Virus record (IMG/VR): IMGVR_UViG_3300036846_000382
Location: 1-47,233 of that record
Strand: one strand, 5' to 3'
Source: a virus
DNA: 47,233 nucleotides
The notes under the pieces are model-generated. The model saw only the letters and a program-made list of their open reading frames with translations, ran no database searches and was not told the origin of the DNA. Positions 1-6,783 of this stretch are shown piece after piece. The translations under genes and the position numbers were made by a program. Positions within the stretch are counted from its first letter, which is position 1. The number at the start of each line of letters is the position of its first letter.

Positions 1-17
1 GTTAGCGCGGCACGGGA

Positions 18-443
18 TCACGATGGCCCCCCTACCCCCCCGGTTATTTGCGAAGGCCGCTCAGCCGGCATTGGATAGCCATCGACACCGACGGCAATCA
101 ATCGCCTACCCCCTTCAAGCCGGGCCTTTGTCGCGTCATGATGAGGACGGCAGAGCGACTGAAGGTTATCCAAGCTCCAGAACAGGACAGGATCGCCACG
201 GTGTGGCTCGATATGATCGACGGTATTCGCCGGGGTATCAATCGAGGGGTCCATCTGTAGGCAGAAGCGGCATAGTGGTTGCTTTGTGAGCTGTAGGTGG
301 CGCAGTACACGCCAGCGACGGGTATGGTACCAACGCCGGTATTTGGTAGCGGCCGGGCTACGGCTATCTGGCATCAGCGAGGCCGGACGACAGGACGGAC
401 AACCGCGGCGATCATCTGCCGCGTTTTCTGGCAGAGGCGGCAT
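18..443 (-). CDS. HNH endonuclease, terminase-linked type
   Basis: 141 aa HNH nuclease. Visible motifs are a first metal pair C58-x2-C61, the core V-D76-H77-I-x-P-H81, N93 in the LDN turn, and C98-x2-H101 where most relatives have a second Cys. The N-terminal segment with its own CPSC pair is also seen in phage HNH proteins encoded next to terminases. In such phages the HNH protein supports terminase cleavage at packaging. Here the gene sits at the left edge while the terminases are at the right edge, which makes sense if the map is circular: this gene would then lie directly upstream of the ParB-like gene and small terminase. The Cys-to-His change may still bind metal. Family assignment is firm; the packaging role is inferred from family and position. 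Confidence 0.88.
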   Translation of the reverse strand: MPPLPENAADDRRGCPSCRPASLMPDSRSPAATKYRRWYHTRRWRVLRHLQLTKQPLCRFCLQMDPSIDTPANTVDHIEPHRGDPVLFWSLDNLQSLCRPHHDATKARLEGGRRLIAVGVDGYPMPAERPSQITGGVGGPS

Positions 444-548
444 GGCTGATGTGGCCGTCTTACCGGCGGCGGAGCAATAGTAGCGGGTTGTCGTGCGGGC
501 AACCGGCTAGCCATCGGGCTATTCCATCGCCGGGGATAGAGCACTGGG

Positions 549-707
549 CTACCGCTGAGGCTGGTTAGGTGGCTGGTTAGGTGGCTGGTTAGGTGGTTGT
601 TGGGGTTGCGGAGGTTGTCCCGGTTGGGACGGCGGCGTCGGCTGATTAGGCGGGTTTGGGTGCTGCGGCTCGGGGTGTGACGGGTTCGGTGGGTTAGGAT
701 CGGACAT
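549..707 (-). CDS. Small proline/asparagine/glutamine-rich protein (52 aa)
   Basis: A 52-codon gene starting ATG at 707 behind a GGGAG Shine-Dalgarno and ending TAG at 549. Nearly half its residues are proline, the rest mostly N, Q, S and H, and it ends in three perfect PPNQ tetrapeptides encoded by 12-nt direct repeats (about 557-595). It has no hydrophobic core, so it is probably disordered or polyproline II. It shares this character with the 162-residue Pro/Gly-rich product at 2608-3096. Function unknown. The good ribosome site and the lack of stop codons in a biased frame support it being real. Confidence 0.55.
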   Translation of the reverse strand: MSDPNPPNPSHPEPQHPNPPNQPTPPSQPGQPPQPQQPPNQPPNQPPNQPQR

Positions 708-836
708 AGATTTTGCTCCCGAGAAATTCGGTTAACGGCTTCGGTAGCGATATCGGTAGATCACCGCGGGCGCAAACCGCGAATGATGGGAAATTTCCCT
801 ACTCGAACGGGAATTTGATGTCAATAGGTAACGGAC

Positions 837-954
837 TTGTCTTTGCGTCGCGGCCGACTATTTACGGGCTGGCGAGGCTAGCATTCGGGTCTAGCCGCTC
901 GCTACTGGCGCCTCGTTTGATAACCCCCCGGTTTGACACGAGGCGCCTTTTTTT
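837..954 (+). ncRNA. Candidate small RNA with its own promoter and terminator
   Basis: TTGTCT (837-842) and TATTTA (859-864), 16 nt apart, resemble a sigma-70 promoter. The predicted transcript, from about 870, would fold one hairpin (GGCTAG 876-881 with CTAGCC 891-896, extended by GCGA/TCGC) and end in the intrinsic terminator at 907-954, giving about 85 nt. All nearby genes run on the opposite strand, so the terminator needs a local + strand transcript to be meaningful. No protein frame fits. Promoter strength is a guess; the hairpins and T-tract are directly visible. Confidence 0.4.
907..954 (+). terminator. Rho-independent terminator (+ strand)
   Basis: Perfect 10-bp stem GGCGCCTCGT (907-916) / ACGAGGCGCC (938-947), loop of 21 nt, followed directly by seven T (948-954). 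There is no matching A-tract on the left side, so it works only in the + direction. Confidence 0.8.
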
Positions 955-1053
955 GGCTTCATCATTCGACGAGCCCAGAATTTCCTTTCTGAGCCGCTCA
1001 ATCGGCCCACGACAGCATCTCGTGACATTTCTGCAACGGATCCGGGTGGGCTT

Positions 1054-1206
1054 TCATCGCAGCCCCGGAACGAACAGAAAGACGGTCAACAGCAGGGCTG
1101 CGATCCAGGCGAGCCAGCCGCTGGCCCAACCATAGGGTTGCGCGACCGGCAGAAGGGCGAGGAACCAGAGGAACAGATCCACCACCAGCAGGATTTCAAT
1201 GATCAT
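1054..1206 (-). CDS. Small membrane protein with two transmembrane segments (50 aa)
   Basis: Starts ATG at 1206 in a 4-nt ATGA overlap with the stop of the upstream gene and ends TGA at 1054. The product is almost wholly hydrophobic: helix one about residues 2-19 (after an acidic E4/D10 face), a short YGWASGW turn, and helix two about 31-47, ending Leu-Arg. Size and topology would fit a class II holin or another small membrane protein, but no family motif is seen. No lysis cassette was found elsewhere, so it is one candidate for a lysis role; this is speculation. The overlap and hydrophobic pattern make the gene itself likely. Confidence 0.6.
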   Translation of the reverse strand: MIIEILLVVDLFLWFLALLPVAQPYGWASGWLAWIAALLLTVFLFVPGLR

Positions 1207-1556
1207 CGCAACATCCTCTCGATATCGGCCGGCGTCGGATAGGCTGTCGTAGAACTATCCCACGGCCGGGTTATTTCCTCGCGGTAGCCGATCAGGCGTT
1301 CCGCGGGTTGCGCCCTCGGCTTTGGCGGCGGCTCCCAGCACGACGGAAGGTTTCCCCGATTACGCAGCCGGCGATAGAGCGTGAGGAGCTGGTCGGTTGA
1401 CAGCTTTCCGAGCGCATCGGCATTCGGCATCGTATCGAGCCGCGCGAGGTAGACGAGATTGGGGATCGGCGCGCGCGGCAGCTCGTCCCACACAATGCAG
1501 GCGTATTCGACGCCGTGGCGTTTAGCGACGACGAAATAGGCGGGGCGGTTAGTCAT
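1203..1556 (-). CDS. Hypothetical phage protein (117 aa)
   Basis: 117 aa starting MTNRPAYFVV at 1556, eight bases inside the end of the upstream gene (ATGACTAA). The N-terminal third looks like a beta-hairpin fold; a central segment around residues 50-75 (LSTDQLLTLYRRLRNRG) is a likely amphipathic helix; the C-terminus is Pro-rich. An upstream in-frame Met at 1595 would add an Arg-rich stretch overlapping the upstream gene by 47 bases and is less likely. No known domain recognised; part of a leftward chain of small overlapping genes. Confidence 0.65.
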   Translation of the reverse strand: MTNRPAYFVVAKRHGVEYACIVWDELPRAPIPNLVYLARLDTMPNADALGKLSTDQLLTLYRRLRNRGNLPSCWEPPPKPRAQPAERLIGYREEITRPWDSSTTAYPTPADIERMLR

Positions 1557-2052
1557 CGGCCGCCGCTTCCTCCTTAGCCGCCTGACGCGCCGCAATTTTT
1601 TCCCTGATTTTACGATCGTCCGCCGATCGTTCGAGGATCGCTTTTTTTACGTCATCGAGTGTCTCGAACGAGCTTCCTCCGTAGGTCAGTTCATGCCAAC
1701 GGCCGCCATATTGGAGGAACGCGGTTCCGTTCGCCGAAATTTCCTCGATGAATACCGGCTCGCGATAGTCACCTAAATCGCGCCATCCCAGGATCAGATC
1801 TTCCTCGACAAAGATTTGGTCTTCACCCTCTTCCTCGGACATATAAATCACCGTAGCGAGGGTCGCATCGGCGGGAATAACGGGAGCCGTTAAGCGCTCG
1901 ACATCATCCTCGGAATAATACCCCTCGTATCTCTCGCCGTCAGTCGTAACATAGACTGCCGGCTTATAGGAGGGTTGCCGCTGGCCGGGTATGACCCGCG
2001 CAACGATATCGAGGTTAATCGAACCGCGTTGGGTAGCAATAAAACGCGCCAT
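1549..2052 (-). CDS. Hypothetical acidic protein (167 aa)
   Basis: 167 aa from ATG at 2052 with an AAGGGG ribosome site. It looks like a beta-rich protein with many Asp/Glu, a Gly/Tyr-rich middle and a charged C-terminal helix rich in K, R, E, A (about 135-167) that could be a coiled coil. The gene's end overlaps the next gene by 8 nt, as expected for a translationally coupled pair. Function unknown. Confidence 0.7.
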   Translation of the reverse strand: MARFIATQRGSINLDIVARVIPGQRQPSYKPAVYVTTDGERYEGYYSEDDVERLTAPVIPADATLATVIYMSEEEGEDQIFVEEDLILGWRDLGDYREPVFIEEISANGTAFLQYGGRWHELTYGGSSFETLDDVKKAILERSADDRKIREKIAARQAAKEEAAADD

Positions 2053-2065
2053 TTAATCGGCCCCT

Positions 2066-2401
2066 TCACTCATCGGGATTACCGGTCGCGAGTAGCGGAG
2101 AAATTCTTGAAGAGACCACTCCACCGGCTGACGGGGTTATTCGGGGAACACCAAACCCAGGACACTCGCCGTCTTGTCCCTCGTCGCGGCTCGCCCCCAG
2201 CTTCACCGCAACATCGAGCATGACCCGCATAACGATCTCGGCGCGTTCGCGGGTTTCGTAGCATTTGGTGATAGTTTTGCCGTAATGGCACGGACAGGTC
2301 CGGATCACATACCAGCCGGGTGAGCGATGCCGGCCGATACCCGCAATCCCGTCCTGATCGACGATAGCCAGCCACTGGCCGGAATTGTGGTTATCCTTCA
2401 T
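2066..2401 (-). CDS. Hypothetical protein (111 aa)
   Basis: Start chosen at ATG 2401 (MKDNHNSGQW), which overlaps the stop of the upstream gene by 11 nt; an upstream in-frame start at 2449 would give a basic extension lying inside that gene. Visible features are CPCHYG around residues 36-41 and a helix TRERAEIVMRVMLDVAVKLG. The C-terminus is low in structure. Unknown function; Cys/His spacing is too sparse to claim metal binding. Confidence 0.55.
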   Translation of the reverse strand: MKDNHNSGQWLAIVDQDGIAGIGRHRSPGWYVIRTCPCHYGKTITKCYETRERAEIVMRVMLDVAVKLGASRDEGQDGECPGFGVPRITPSAGGVVSSRISPLLATGNPDE

Positions 2402-2597
2402 CACCGGACTCCGAGACGCGGAGATAGCGCGGCGCAATAGAGCTATCACTTTGAGCGTAGCGAGATGCTGCGCCGGTTAGTGATAGAAGGATCGTCATTT
2501 GTTTTTCGAGCGCCTTCGCGATCCGCTCTAGCGCATCGGCGATCCGCTCTAACTCGACCGTTGGTGAAGCCGCGCCGAAGCGCGGCCCCTGTTTCAC
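2391..2597 (-). CDS. Small amphipathic-helix protein (68 aa)
   Basis: 68 aa, GTG start at 2597. Residues about 14-42 form a clear heptad pattern (VELERIADALERIAKALEKQ), followed by a more hydrophobic MTILLSLTG; this suggests a short coiled coil or membrane-peripheral helix. The ribosome site is weak, so the start is uncertain. The overlap with the following gene supports a coupled pair. Function unknown. Confidence 0.5.
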   Translation of the reverse strand: MKQGPRFGAASPTVELERIADALERIAKALEKQMTILLSLTGAASRYAQSDSSIAPRYLRVSESGDEG

Positions 2598-2607
2598 CGT
2601 TCACCGT

Positions 2608-3096
2608 TCACGAACTGCTGGACGCGGGCGGTGCTACGTAGACCGGCCCGATTCCGGGGTAGTTGACGATGATATACGGCGGCGGCTGTATCGGCTGCAC
2701 CGGCCAGCCGCCTTGTCCCTGTGGCGGCGGTACAGGAGTCGTCGGATCGCCGGGGTGCGGCGGTTCCGGCGGTCGAATATCCGGTGGCACGTTGGGCGGA
2801 TAGATCGGCCCGCCGCCAACAACCGGCGGGATCGGGTGCTCGGGATGACCGGGCCACCACGGAGGCTGCTGACCTCCGCCGCCGCCGGGCGGGTTGGGCC
2901 ACACGGTCGGCGGGATCGGATGCTCGGGGTGCCCTGGATACCACGGCGGTTGACCACCACCTTGACCCGGCGGCATTGGGCCGCCGCCGACCTGGAGTCC
3001 AGTGACCGTGGCTTCTCCGATCAAGACCACGTTCTGCTGTGTACGGCTGTATTTGTCGTAAAGTACACCACTGATAGTAATTTCGACTGCGGCCAT
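2608..3096 (-). CDS. Proline/glycine-rich protein (162 aa)
   Basis: 162 aa from ATG at 3096 with a strong AGGAGG that overlaps the upstream gene's TAA. Residues 1-35 look like a folded beta domain. From about 37 the chain is Pro/Gly rich with two copies of a repeat containing PGHPEHPIPP (about 53-62 and 81-90), then further Pro-rich sequence ending in VYVAPPASSSS. Similar Pro-rich proteins are frequent in phages of rhizobia and relatives, where no function is known. Likely extended and extracellular or virion associated, but this cannot be decided from sequence. Confidence 0.75.
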   Translation of the reverse strand: MAAVEITISGVLYDKYSRTQQNVVLIGEATVTGLQVGGGPMPPGQGGGQPPWYPGHPEHPIPPTVWPNPPGGGGGQQPPWWPGHPEHPIPPVVGGGPIYPPNVPPDIRPPEPPHPGDPTTPVPPPQGQGGWPVQPIQPPPYIIVNYPGIGPVYVAPPASSSS

Positions 3097-3110
3097 TTCC
3101 TCGTCCTCCT

Positions 3111-3581
3111 TTAGATGGAACTACGACTATCGTAACGATGGCGCGAACCGAGCGCACGCAGGCTAGTGACGGTCCACCGTCGCGCCGTTTTCGGATGGAC
3201 ATTCCAGAACGCGCCGAGCGCGGCCCAGCTTACATCATCGACAATGACAGCTTCGAGTATGGTGACAGCGAAGCTGCCGATCGCGCTTCGGATCGCCGCG
3301 AGTTGCGCCATTGCATCGACGCGGCGCGATAGCGCGTCATCCGACGATCCACCACCGCCGGCGCGGTCCCAGGCGTGCACCGGCATCGAGGTCGAGCGGA
3401 CCGCTTCGATGATCGAGCGTAAATTGTGCGCCGTTCTCCATTCGCCGGGCGACAGCGTACCGTCGAGGAGTAGCGCGTCGAGGCGCGAGCGGCGGCGCCA
3501 GAACGGCCGAAAGACGCCGCGGTCGATCAGCGGCTCGTCCACCGCGTAGTGCTGTGTATAGTGGACCGATGGCGCTGTCAT
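3111..3581 (-). CDS. Putative phage transcription regulator, C-terminal HTH (156 aa)
   Basis: Start chosen at ATG 3581 in an ATGA overlap with the upstream nuclease gene (longer in-frame starts run through that gene). The N-terminal half is basic (FWRRRSRLDALLLDGTLS). Residues about 115-140 show a helix-turn-helix of sigma-region-4 style, with WAALGAFWNVHPKTARRW as core. Such proteins encoded at the end of phage replication operons often act as late-gene activators (DUF6456-, ArpU- or Q-like). Its position ahead of small genes and, on a circular map, ahead of the packaging genes fits that role. HTH is visible; the late-regulator role is inference. Confidence 0.6.
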   Translation of the reverse strand: MTAPSVHYTQHYAVDEPLIDRGVFRPFWRRRSRLDALLLDGTLSPGEWRTAHNLRSIIEAVRSTSMPVHAWDRAGGGGSSDDALSRRVDAMAQLAAIRSAIGSFAVTILEAVIVDDVSWAALGAFWNVHPKTARRWTVTSLRALGSRHRYDSRSSI

Positions 3582-4054
3582 CGCCAGCCTCGTAGCGGAA
3601 TATCCCACTGGTGAAGTTGCGCGAGCACTTCTGTCACCGAGTGACAGATTGCGATATCGCGCACCGCTCCGGTGGCGCACAACATCGGAAATACGTCCTC
3701 CTGGCCGACGAGGATGCGGGGGCCGCCGCGACGCGTTCTGACGGTGCGCGTCTTCGACAGCTTTCCCCCAGGCCGTTTGAGTTCGATCAGCCACACGCCG
3801 TGGAACAATACCCAGAGATCGGGTAGGCCGCGCTTCAAACCGATCCGCGAGTGTCGCGCTTGCTGCTGCGCGCTAAGTACCGAGGCACCAGCCGGATAGG
3901 TAAACCAGAACGCCGGCGGCAGCAGCAGCCGGTCGAGCGCTTGGGCGCAGGTTTCGTGAATATCGCGCTCCAACGGTTCGAGCGACCGCTGCCGCTGATA
4001 TCGCGGCTGCGGCGGACGCTCGAACAGCTCGGGTTGCACGGCGGCGAAAGTCAT
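3578..4054 (-). CDS. VRR-NUC domain nuclease
   Basis: 158 aa. Carries the PD-(D/E)XK signature of the VRR-NUC family: an N-terminal Glu (about E30/E34) in a helix, RGLPD79L, then E91-L-K93 with the following PGGKLS and Q118. VRR-NUC proteins in phages act on branched DNA or as replication-associated nucleases. It overlaps its neighbours on both sides by 4 nt (ATGA), placing it in one unit with the GapR-like and replication genes. Catalytic residues appear intact. Substrate is unknown. Confidence 0.85.
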   Translation of the reverse strand: MTFAAVQPELFERPPQPRYQRQRSLEPLERDIHETCAQALDRLLLPPAFWFTYPAGASVLSAQQQARHSRIGLKRGLPDLWVLFHGVWLIELKRPGGKLSKTRTVRTRRGGPRILVGQEDVFPMLCATGAVRDIAICHSVTEVLAQLHQWDIPLRGWR

Positions 4055-4503
4055 GCGGTTCCGGCGACGTCGTAGGTTCCGGGTATTTGTGCGCGGGCCT
4101 CGGCGAGCGCGTCATCAACCGAGAGCGATTTGCGCGGCCGGCCTCGACCGCGGCGCAGCGGTTGCTCGGCGAACGGCTTCGGGCGTCCGACAATCGGCAT
4201 CGCTTCCGCTTCGGCACGATGCAGCGCAGCTTCACCAAGTGGCGTGTCCGCGAACATGCCGAGCGCGGCGCGATACGTGTCGAGCAGCGAATAGCGAGAG
4301 CGGCGCGCGTCGGGCTCCATGCGCCGCTCGCGAACGATCTCGCGCAACGTCGTCGTGTCAAAGCCGGCGTCTTTGGCTTCGCGGTAGATGCCGCGAATAT
4401 CGTCGTTCAGATGGCTTCGCTCTTCGTGCAGGCTCATCACACGATTGGCGTAGGAGCGCAGCGCGGTCGCTTGCTCTGGTGACAGTGCGGTGTCGTCAGT
4501 CAT
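4051..4503 (-). CDS. GapR-like (DUF2312) nucleoid protein with AT-hook tail
   Basis: 150 aa. Residues about 9-85 match the GapR/DUF2312 pattern: a long helix LRSYANRVMSLHEERSHLND, DIRGIYREAKDAGFD, then LREIVRERRM and LDTYRAALGM. Alphaproteobacterial GapR binds overtwisted DNA ahead of replication and transcription and helps gyrase. Here the domain is followed by a tail with GRGRPRK (119-125), an AT-hook, and a further helix. Cellular GapR is shorter and ends near the LGM motif, so the tail is an addition. It lies between the replication protein and a nuclease with ATGA overlaps, suggesting a role during phage DNA replication. Confidence 0.85.
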   Translation of the reverse strand: MTDDTALSPEQATALRSYANRVMSLHEERSHLNDDIRGIYREAKDAGFDTTTLREIVRERRMEPDARRSRYSLLDTYRAALGMFADTPLGEAALHRAEAEAMPIVGRPKPFAEQPLRRGRGRPRKSLSVDDALAEARAQIPGTYDVAGTA

Positions 4504-5399
4504 CGGTGAAGTTCCTCTTGGTCGTGTTTAGTTCCGGCACCGTTAAGATCATCGAGCGATTTAGCCCAGAGCCACAAGTCGCGGAGTTGTTTTCGTTCCG
4601 GCTTTGGCATAGCGCGCCACGATCCTGCTTGCTCGGCGAGCGCGGCGATCTCCCAGGCTTGCTCCCGCGCTGCCCCGTCGAGCCGCGCTGCTTTCGCGTT
4701 AACCGCGGCATAGACGTTGCGGAACTTGGCCGATACCACGGCGATTTTCCGCGCTTCCGGGTCGCGAACAAATTTCGGCGCTTTGCCGATGAGGGCGGCT
4801 GTCGCCTGCTTGACGAGGGCGCTGACCTCGGCTTGCTCGGCTTCGGACGGTGGTCGCGGTTCCTCACGCGCGCCCTCGCGCGTGTGCGCGGAGCGCCGAT
4901 CCCTAAGATTATTTTTAGAACTTACTTTTGGCTCCGCATTAAGCGGAGCCCCTTCTTCTAGGCTAGTGGTACTTAGAGGCTCTTGGGGCTTAACCCCGGG
5001 GTTAACCGGGGGGTTAACCGAGCCTGATTTTCGTCCGGGATTACAAAGGTTTGGGTTGCCTCCTAACTTACCGTTTTTTTGGTTTATTTTTTGCCTTTTG
5101 GTGTCTCGGACCATTCGGCGGTTAAAAATCCGGCCTCTGCGATCGCAGGAGAAGACGCCCGCTGCGTGTAGCTCTGCGAGTGCTGATTGAACCGCCGCTT
5201 CAGGTGTCCCGGTCAGTTGAGCGAGATCCGTCGTGGACAGCGGCCTCCCAGACACAAGCACGTACCCCGTGGGGGTCGCCTCTGCTGCGATGCAGAGCAT
5301 TTCCATCCAGAGACCTCGGGCCGCTAGCCCGCAGGACCGGATGCATGGGTCGGATCGCCAGTCCGCCCAAAAAAATTTAGTGAACGTGACGCCCGGCAT
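4500..5399 (-). CDS. Phage replication initiator-like protein
   Basis: 299 aa. The N-terminal domain (about 1-110) starts with FFWADWRSDPCIRSC, followed by LAARGLWMEMLCIAAEA and a winged-helix region (PLSTTDLAQLTG, then ALAELHAAGVFS), the usual start of replication initiation proteins of phages in alphaproteobacteria. After NGKLGGNP the chain becomes low-complexity and charged (about 125-190), then a helical C-terminal domain (about 195-285). This fits an origin-binding domain plus a helicase-loader-like domain. DNA of the linker (about 4890-5050) is locally less GC-rich. It leads the rep-gapR-VRR-NUC block, overlapping the next gene by ATGA. Confidence 0.75.
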   Translation of the reverse strand: MPGVTFTKFFWADWRSDPCIRSCGLAARGLWMEMLCIAAEATPTGYVLVSGRPLSTTDLAQLTGTPEAAVQSALAELHAAGVFSCDRRGRIFNRRMVRDTKRQKINQKNGKLGGNPNLCNPGRKSGSVNPPVNPGVKPQEPLSTTSLEEGAPLNAEPKVSSKNNLRDRRSAHTREGAREEPRPPSEAEQAEVSALVKQATAALIGKAPKFVRDPEARKIAVVSAKFRNVYAAVNAKAARLDGAAREQAWEIAALAEQAGSWRAMPKPERKQLRDLWLWAKSLDDLNGAGTKHDQEELHR

Positions 5400-5406
5400 G
5401 GCGTCC

Positions 5407-5946
5407 TCACTTTTCCAGTTTGCGCCAGCAAACCCCGCAGAAATATCGCCACGCCTTGTCGTCGTTCATTCGGGCGCAAGCGATCTCCATCGCTTCTATA
5501 ACTTCGGTTTTTGACAGCAGACGCAGGAACCGTCTTATCGCTGGGCGCGTGCTATCGAGCAGGGTCCACCCCTCGAATGCGCGCTCATAGACGCCGATCA
5601 CTTCTTCTATAGCGTCATCCTCTACGGCGCGCCGGTGTTGCAACATTAATTCGTAGGCTTCAGCCTGCTCGATACGTTCCTGAATCAATTCACGCTTAAG
5701 GGTTAAATCGCCCGACTGAAGCGAATCAGATAGCGGAACTGAACTTTTACCGCGGTTACAATCGAAACACGCCGTGAGAAGATTATGGGGTTCATCAGAG
5801 CCACCGTCGGATACAGCGACGATATGGTCGATTTCTAAGATGATGCCCGGCGGCGTCTTTCCGCAATACTGACAGGTAAAGCGATCACGCTTGAAAATTT
5901 CAAACCGGCTTCGCTTAGAGAGATTACGCCGCTCGTAATCGGGCAT
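5407..5946 (-). CDS. HNH endonuclease with C-terminal helical domain
   Basis: 179 aa, first gene of the leftward unit after the control region, with an AGGGGG ribosome site. The HNH core is near the N-terminus: CQYCGK, IDHIVAVSDGGSDEPHNL, then CFDCNRGKSS. The C-terminal 100 residues are helical and end near WRYFCGVCWRKLEK, with a second Cys pair. Such HNH proteins next to replication genes are common in phages; they may be nicking or homing enzymes. Position at the head of the operon argues for a physiological role, but that is inference. Confidence 0.85.
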   Translation of the reverse strand: MPDYERRNLSKRSRFEIFKRDRFTCQYCGKTPPGIILEIDHIVAVSDGGSDEPHNLLTACFDCNRGKSSVPLSDSLQSGDLTLKRELIQERIEQAEAYELMLQHRRAVEDDAIEEVIGVYERAFEGWTLLDSTRPAIRRFLRLLSKTEVIEAMEIACARMNDDKAWRYFCGVCWRKLEK

Positions 5947-6188
5947 CGGAAACGACCCCCTTAGGGCTGGAAAAACAGACGCCCGCGGACCCTTCCGGGC
6001 GCGAGCGCGGGACGGCTAGAGAAAGGCGATTGGTGACAGGCTGATTGAAGTCATACGGCCCCCGGTAGACCGCCTAACCTAGCGCTGCCGAGACGATCGT
6101 GTAAATAGCCTATTCTCTGGTGTTTGAGTATTCGTCCGCTAGTCTGCGGTCTAAGGTGTTTACCGGATAGGTTATATTTCCGATCCGC

Positions 6189-6204
6189 GTAAAACTTCTT
6201 TTAC
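6189..6204. promoter_or_regulatory. Operator 1
   Basis: GTAAAACTTCTTTTAC, an inverted repeat with 6-bp arms around a 4-bp centre. Overlaps the -35 of the rightward promoter candidate. Confidence 0.7.
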
Positions 6205-6229
6205 ACCTCGCCAGACGGGGCCTTAAATT
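6200..6229 (+). promoter_or_regulatory. Candidate rightward early promoter
   Basis: TTTACA (6200-6205), 18-nt spacer, TAAATT (6224-6229). The -35 lies in operator 1 and the expected start site falls in operator 2, an arrangement in which repressor binding would block transcription. Promoter match is moderate. Confidence 0.4.
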
Positions 6230-6238
6230 TATTTCGGT

Positions 6239-6254
6239 GTAAAACATGTTTTAC
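6239..6254. promoter_or_regulatory. Operator 2
   Basis: GTAAAACATGTTTTAC, a perfect 16-bp palindrome; centre 50 bp from operator 1. Confidence 0.75.
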
Positions 6255-6317
6255 GTCATGTTTGGCTAAATAGTTGCGCCGCCTGTTGTTTTTGCCAGTC
6301 GTCAACTTGTTTAGAAA

Positions 6318-6333
6318 GTAAAATGTGTTTTAC
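6318..6333. promoter_or_regulatory. Operator 3
   Basis: GTAAAATGTGTTTTAC, same 6-bp arms; centre 79 bp from operator 2. Confidence 0.7.
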
Positions 6334-6501
6334 GTACATTGAAAGCCGTGGAAAACACGTTGACGCGCGCACGCGAGATAATTCTACTCAGGTTTAAGGC
6401 GTGCTGAAGGGGGTGGCTTAAGCTCCCAGCGAGGCGCCCATACCGATCAAACTCCGCCGTAAGAGCGGGATAGGGCTACCTCGCAGGGAGGACCCGCGCC
6501 C

Positions 6502-6783
6502 ATGAAGCTGCTGGACTGGATGGACGGGCACTCGATGAACAGTGCCCAAACGGCCAGACATCTCGGCATCAGCCGGCCGACCCTTAACCGGGCGCTGAAC
6601 GGTAGTCACGTCAGCGCGAAGACCGAGGACCTCATCTATAGAGGAACCGGCGGCGAAGTCACCGCGGCCGACCTTCAGAAGCAGCGTCGGCGCCCGCTTA
6701 GCCCGGAGAAGCTGGACCATCGCGGTATTTCGTACGGCACCGCGCGCATCCGCGCGAAGACACCGCCAAGGTCAAAGCGATGA
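6502..6783 (+). CDS. Cro/YdaS-like HTH regulator (93 aa)
   Basis: 93 aa, first rightward gene, with GGGAGG about 10 nt upstream of ATG. Residues about 12-32 form the helix-turn-helix (SAQTARHLGISRPTLNRALN). The later GGEVTAADLQ is the usual ending of the DNA-binding fold in Cro/YdaS-type phage regulators. The C-terminal 30 residues are basic and Pro-rich. Directly downstream of the operators, it is the best candidate to bind them, although a second HTH protein (15432-15683) competes for that role. Confidence 0.8.
   Translation: MKLLDWMDGHSMNSAQTARHLGISRPTLNRALNGSHVSAKTEDLIYRGTGGEVTAADLQKQRRRPLSPEKLDHRGISYGTARIRAKTPPRSKR

Larger units (their letters stand above)
708..1053. other. Non-coding region with structured + strand element
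   Basis: About 346 bases without a convincing protein gene. It holds a 12-nt palindrome GGGAAATTTCCC near 788-799 and, at 837-954, a promoter-like sequence followed by a hairpin and a strong + strand terminator. A 19-codon frame (998-1057, -) overlaps the end of the membrane-protein gene by ATGA but is too short to call. The terminator faces against the surrounding leftward genes. Confidence 0.5.
5947..6501. promoter_or_regulatory. Divergent early control region
   Basis: About 555 bases between the leftward (5946) and rightward (6502) genes with no convincing protein frame. It is AT-richer than the rest and holds three 16-bp palindromic operators (6189, 6239, 6318), a rightward promoter candidate between the first two, and a CCGGTAG / CTAGCGC inverted pair (6062-6085) that resembles the arms of the 31-bp element found at 19104 and 44448. 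All genes on either side point away from it, so it is the likely lysis-lysogeny switch. Confidence 0.75.

Noticed and set aside
998-1057. 19-codon frame starting with ATGA overlap
   Set aside because: Too short to support; composition uninformative.
713-1135. + strand open frame of 140 codons
   Set aside because: Overlaps the terminator and the oppositely oriented membrane-protein gene, has no ribosome site and an atypical composition.
4053-4961. + strand open frame of 302 codons
   Set aside because: Antisense to the GapR-like and replication genes, which have clear families; Arg/Cys-rich composition typical of a shadow frame.
5980-6001. CGCCCG / CGGGCG hairpin considered as a terminator
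   Set aside because: No T-tract on either strand and it lies at the start of the leftward unit.
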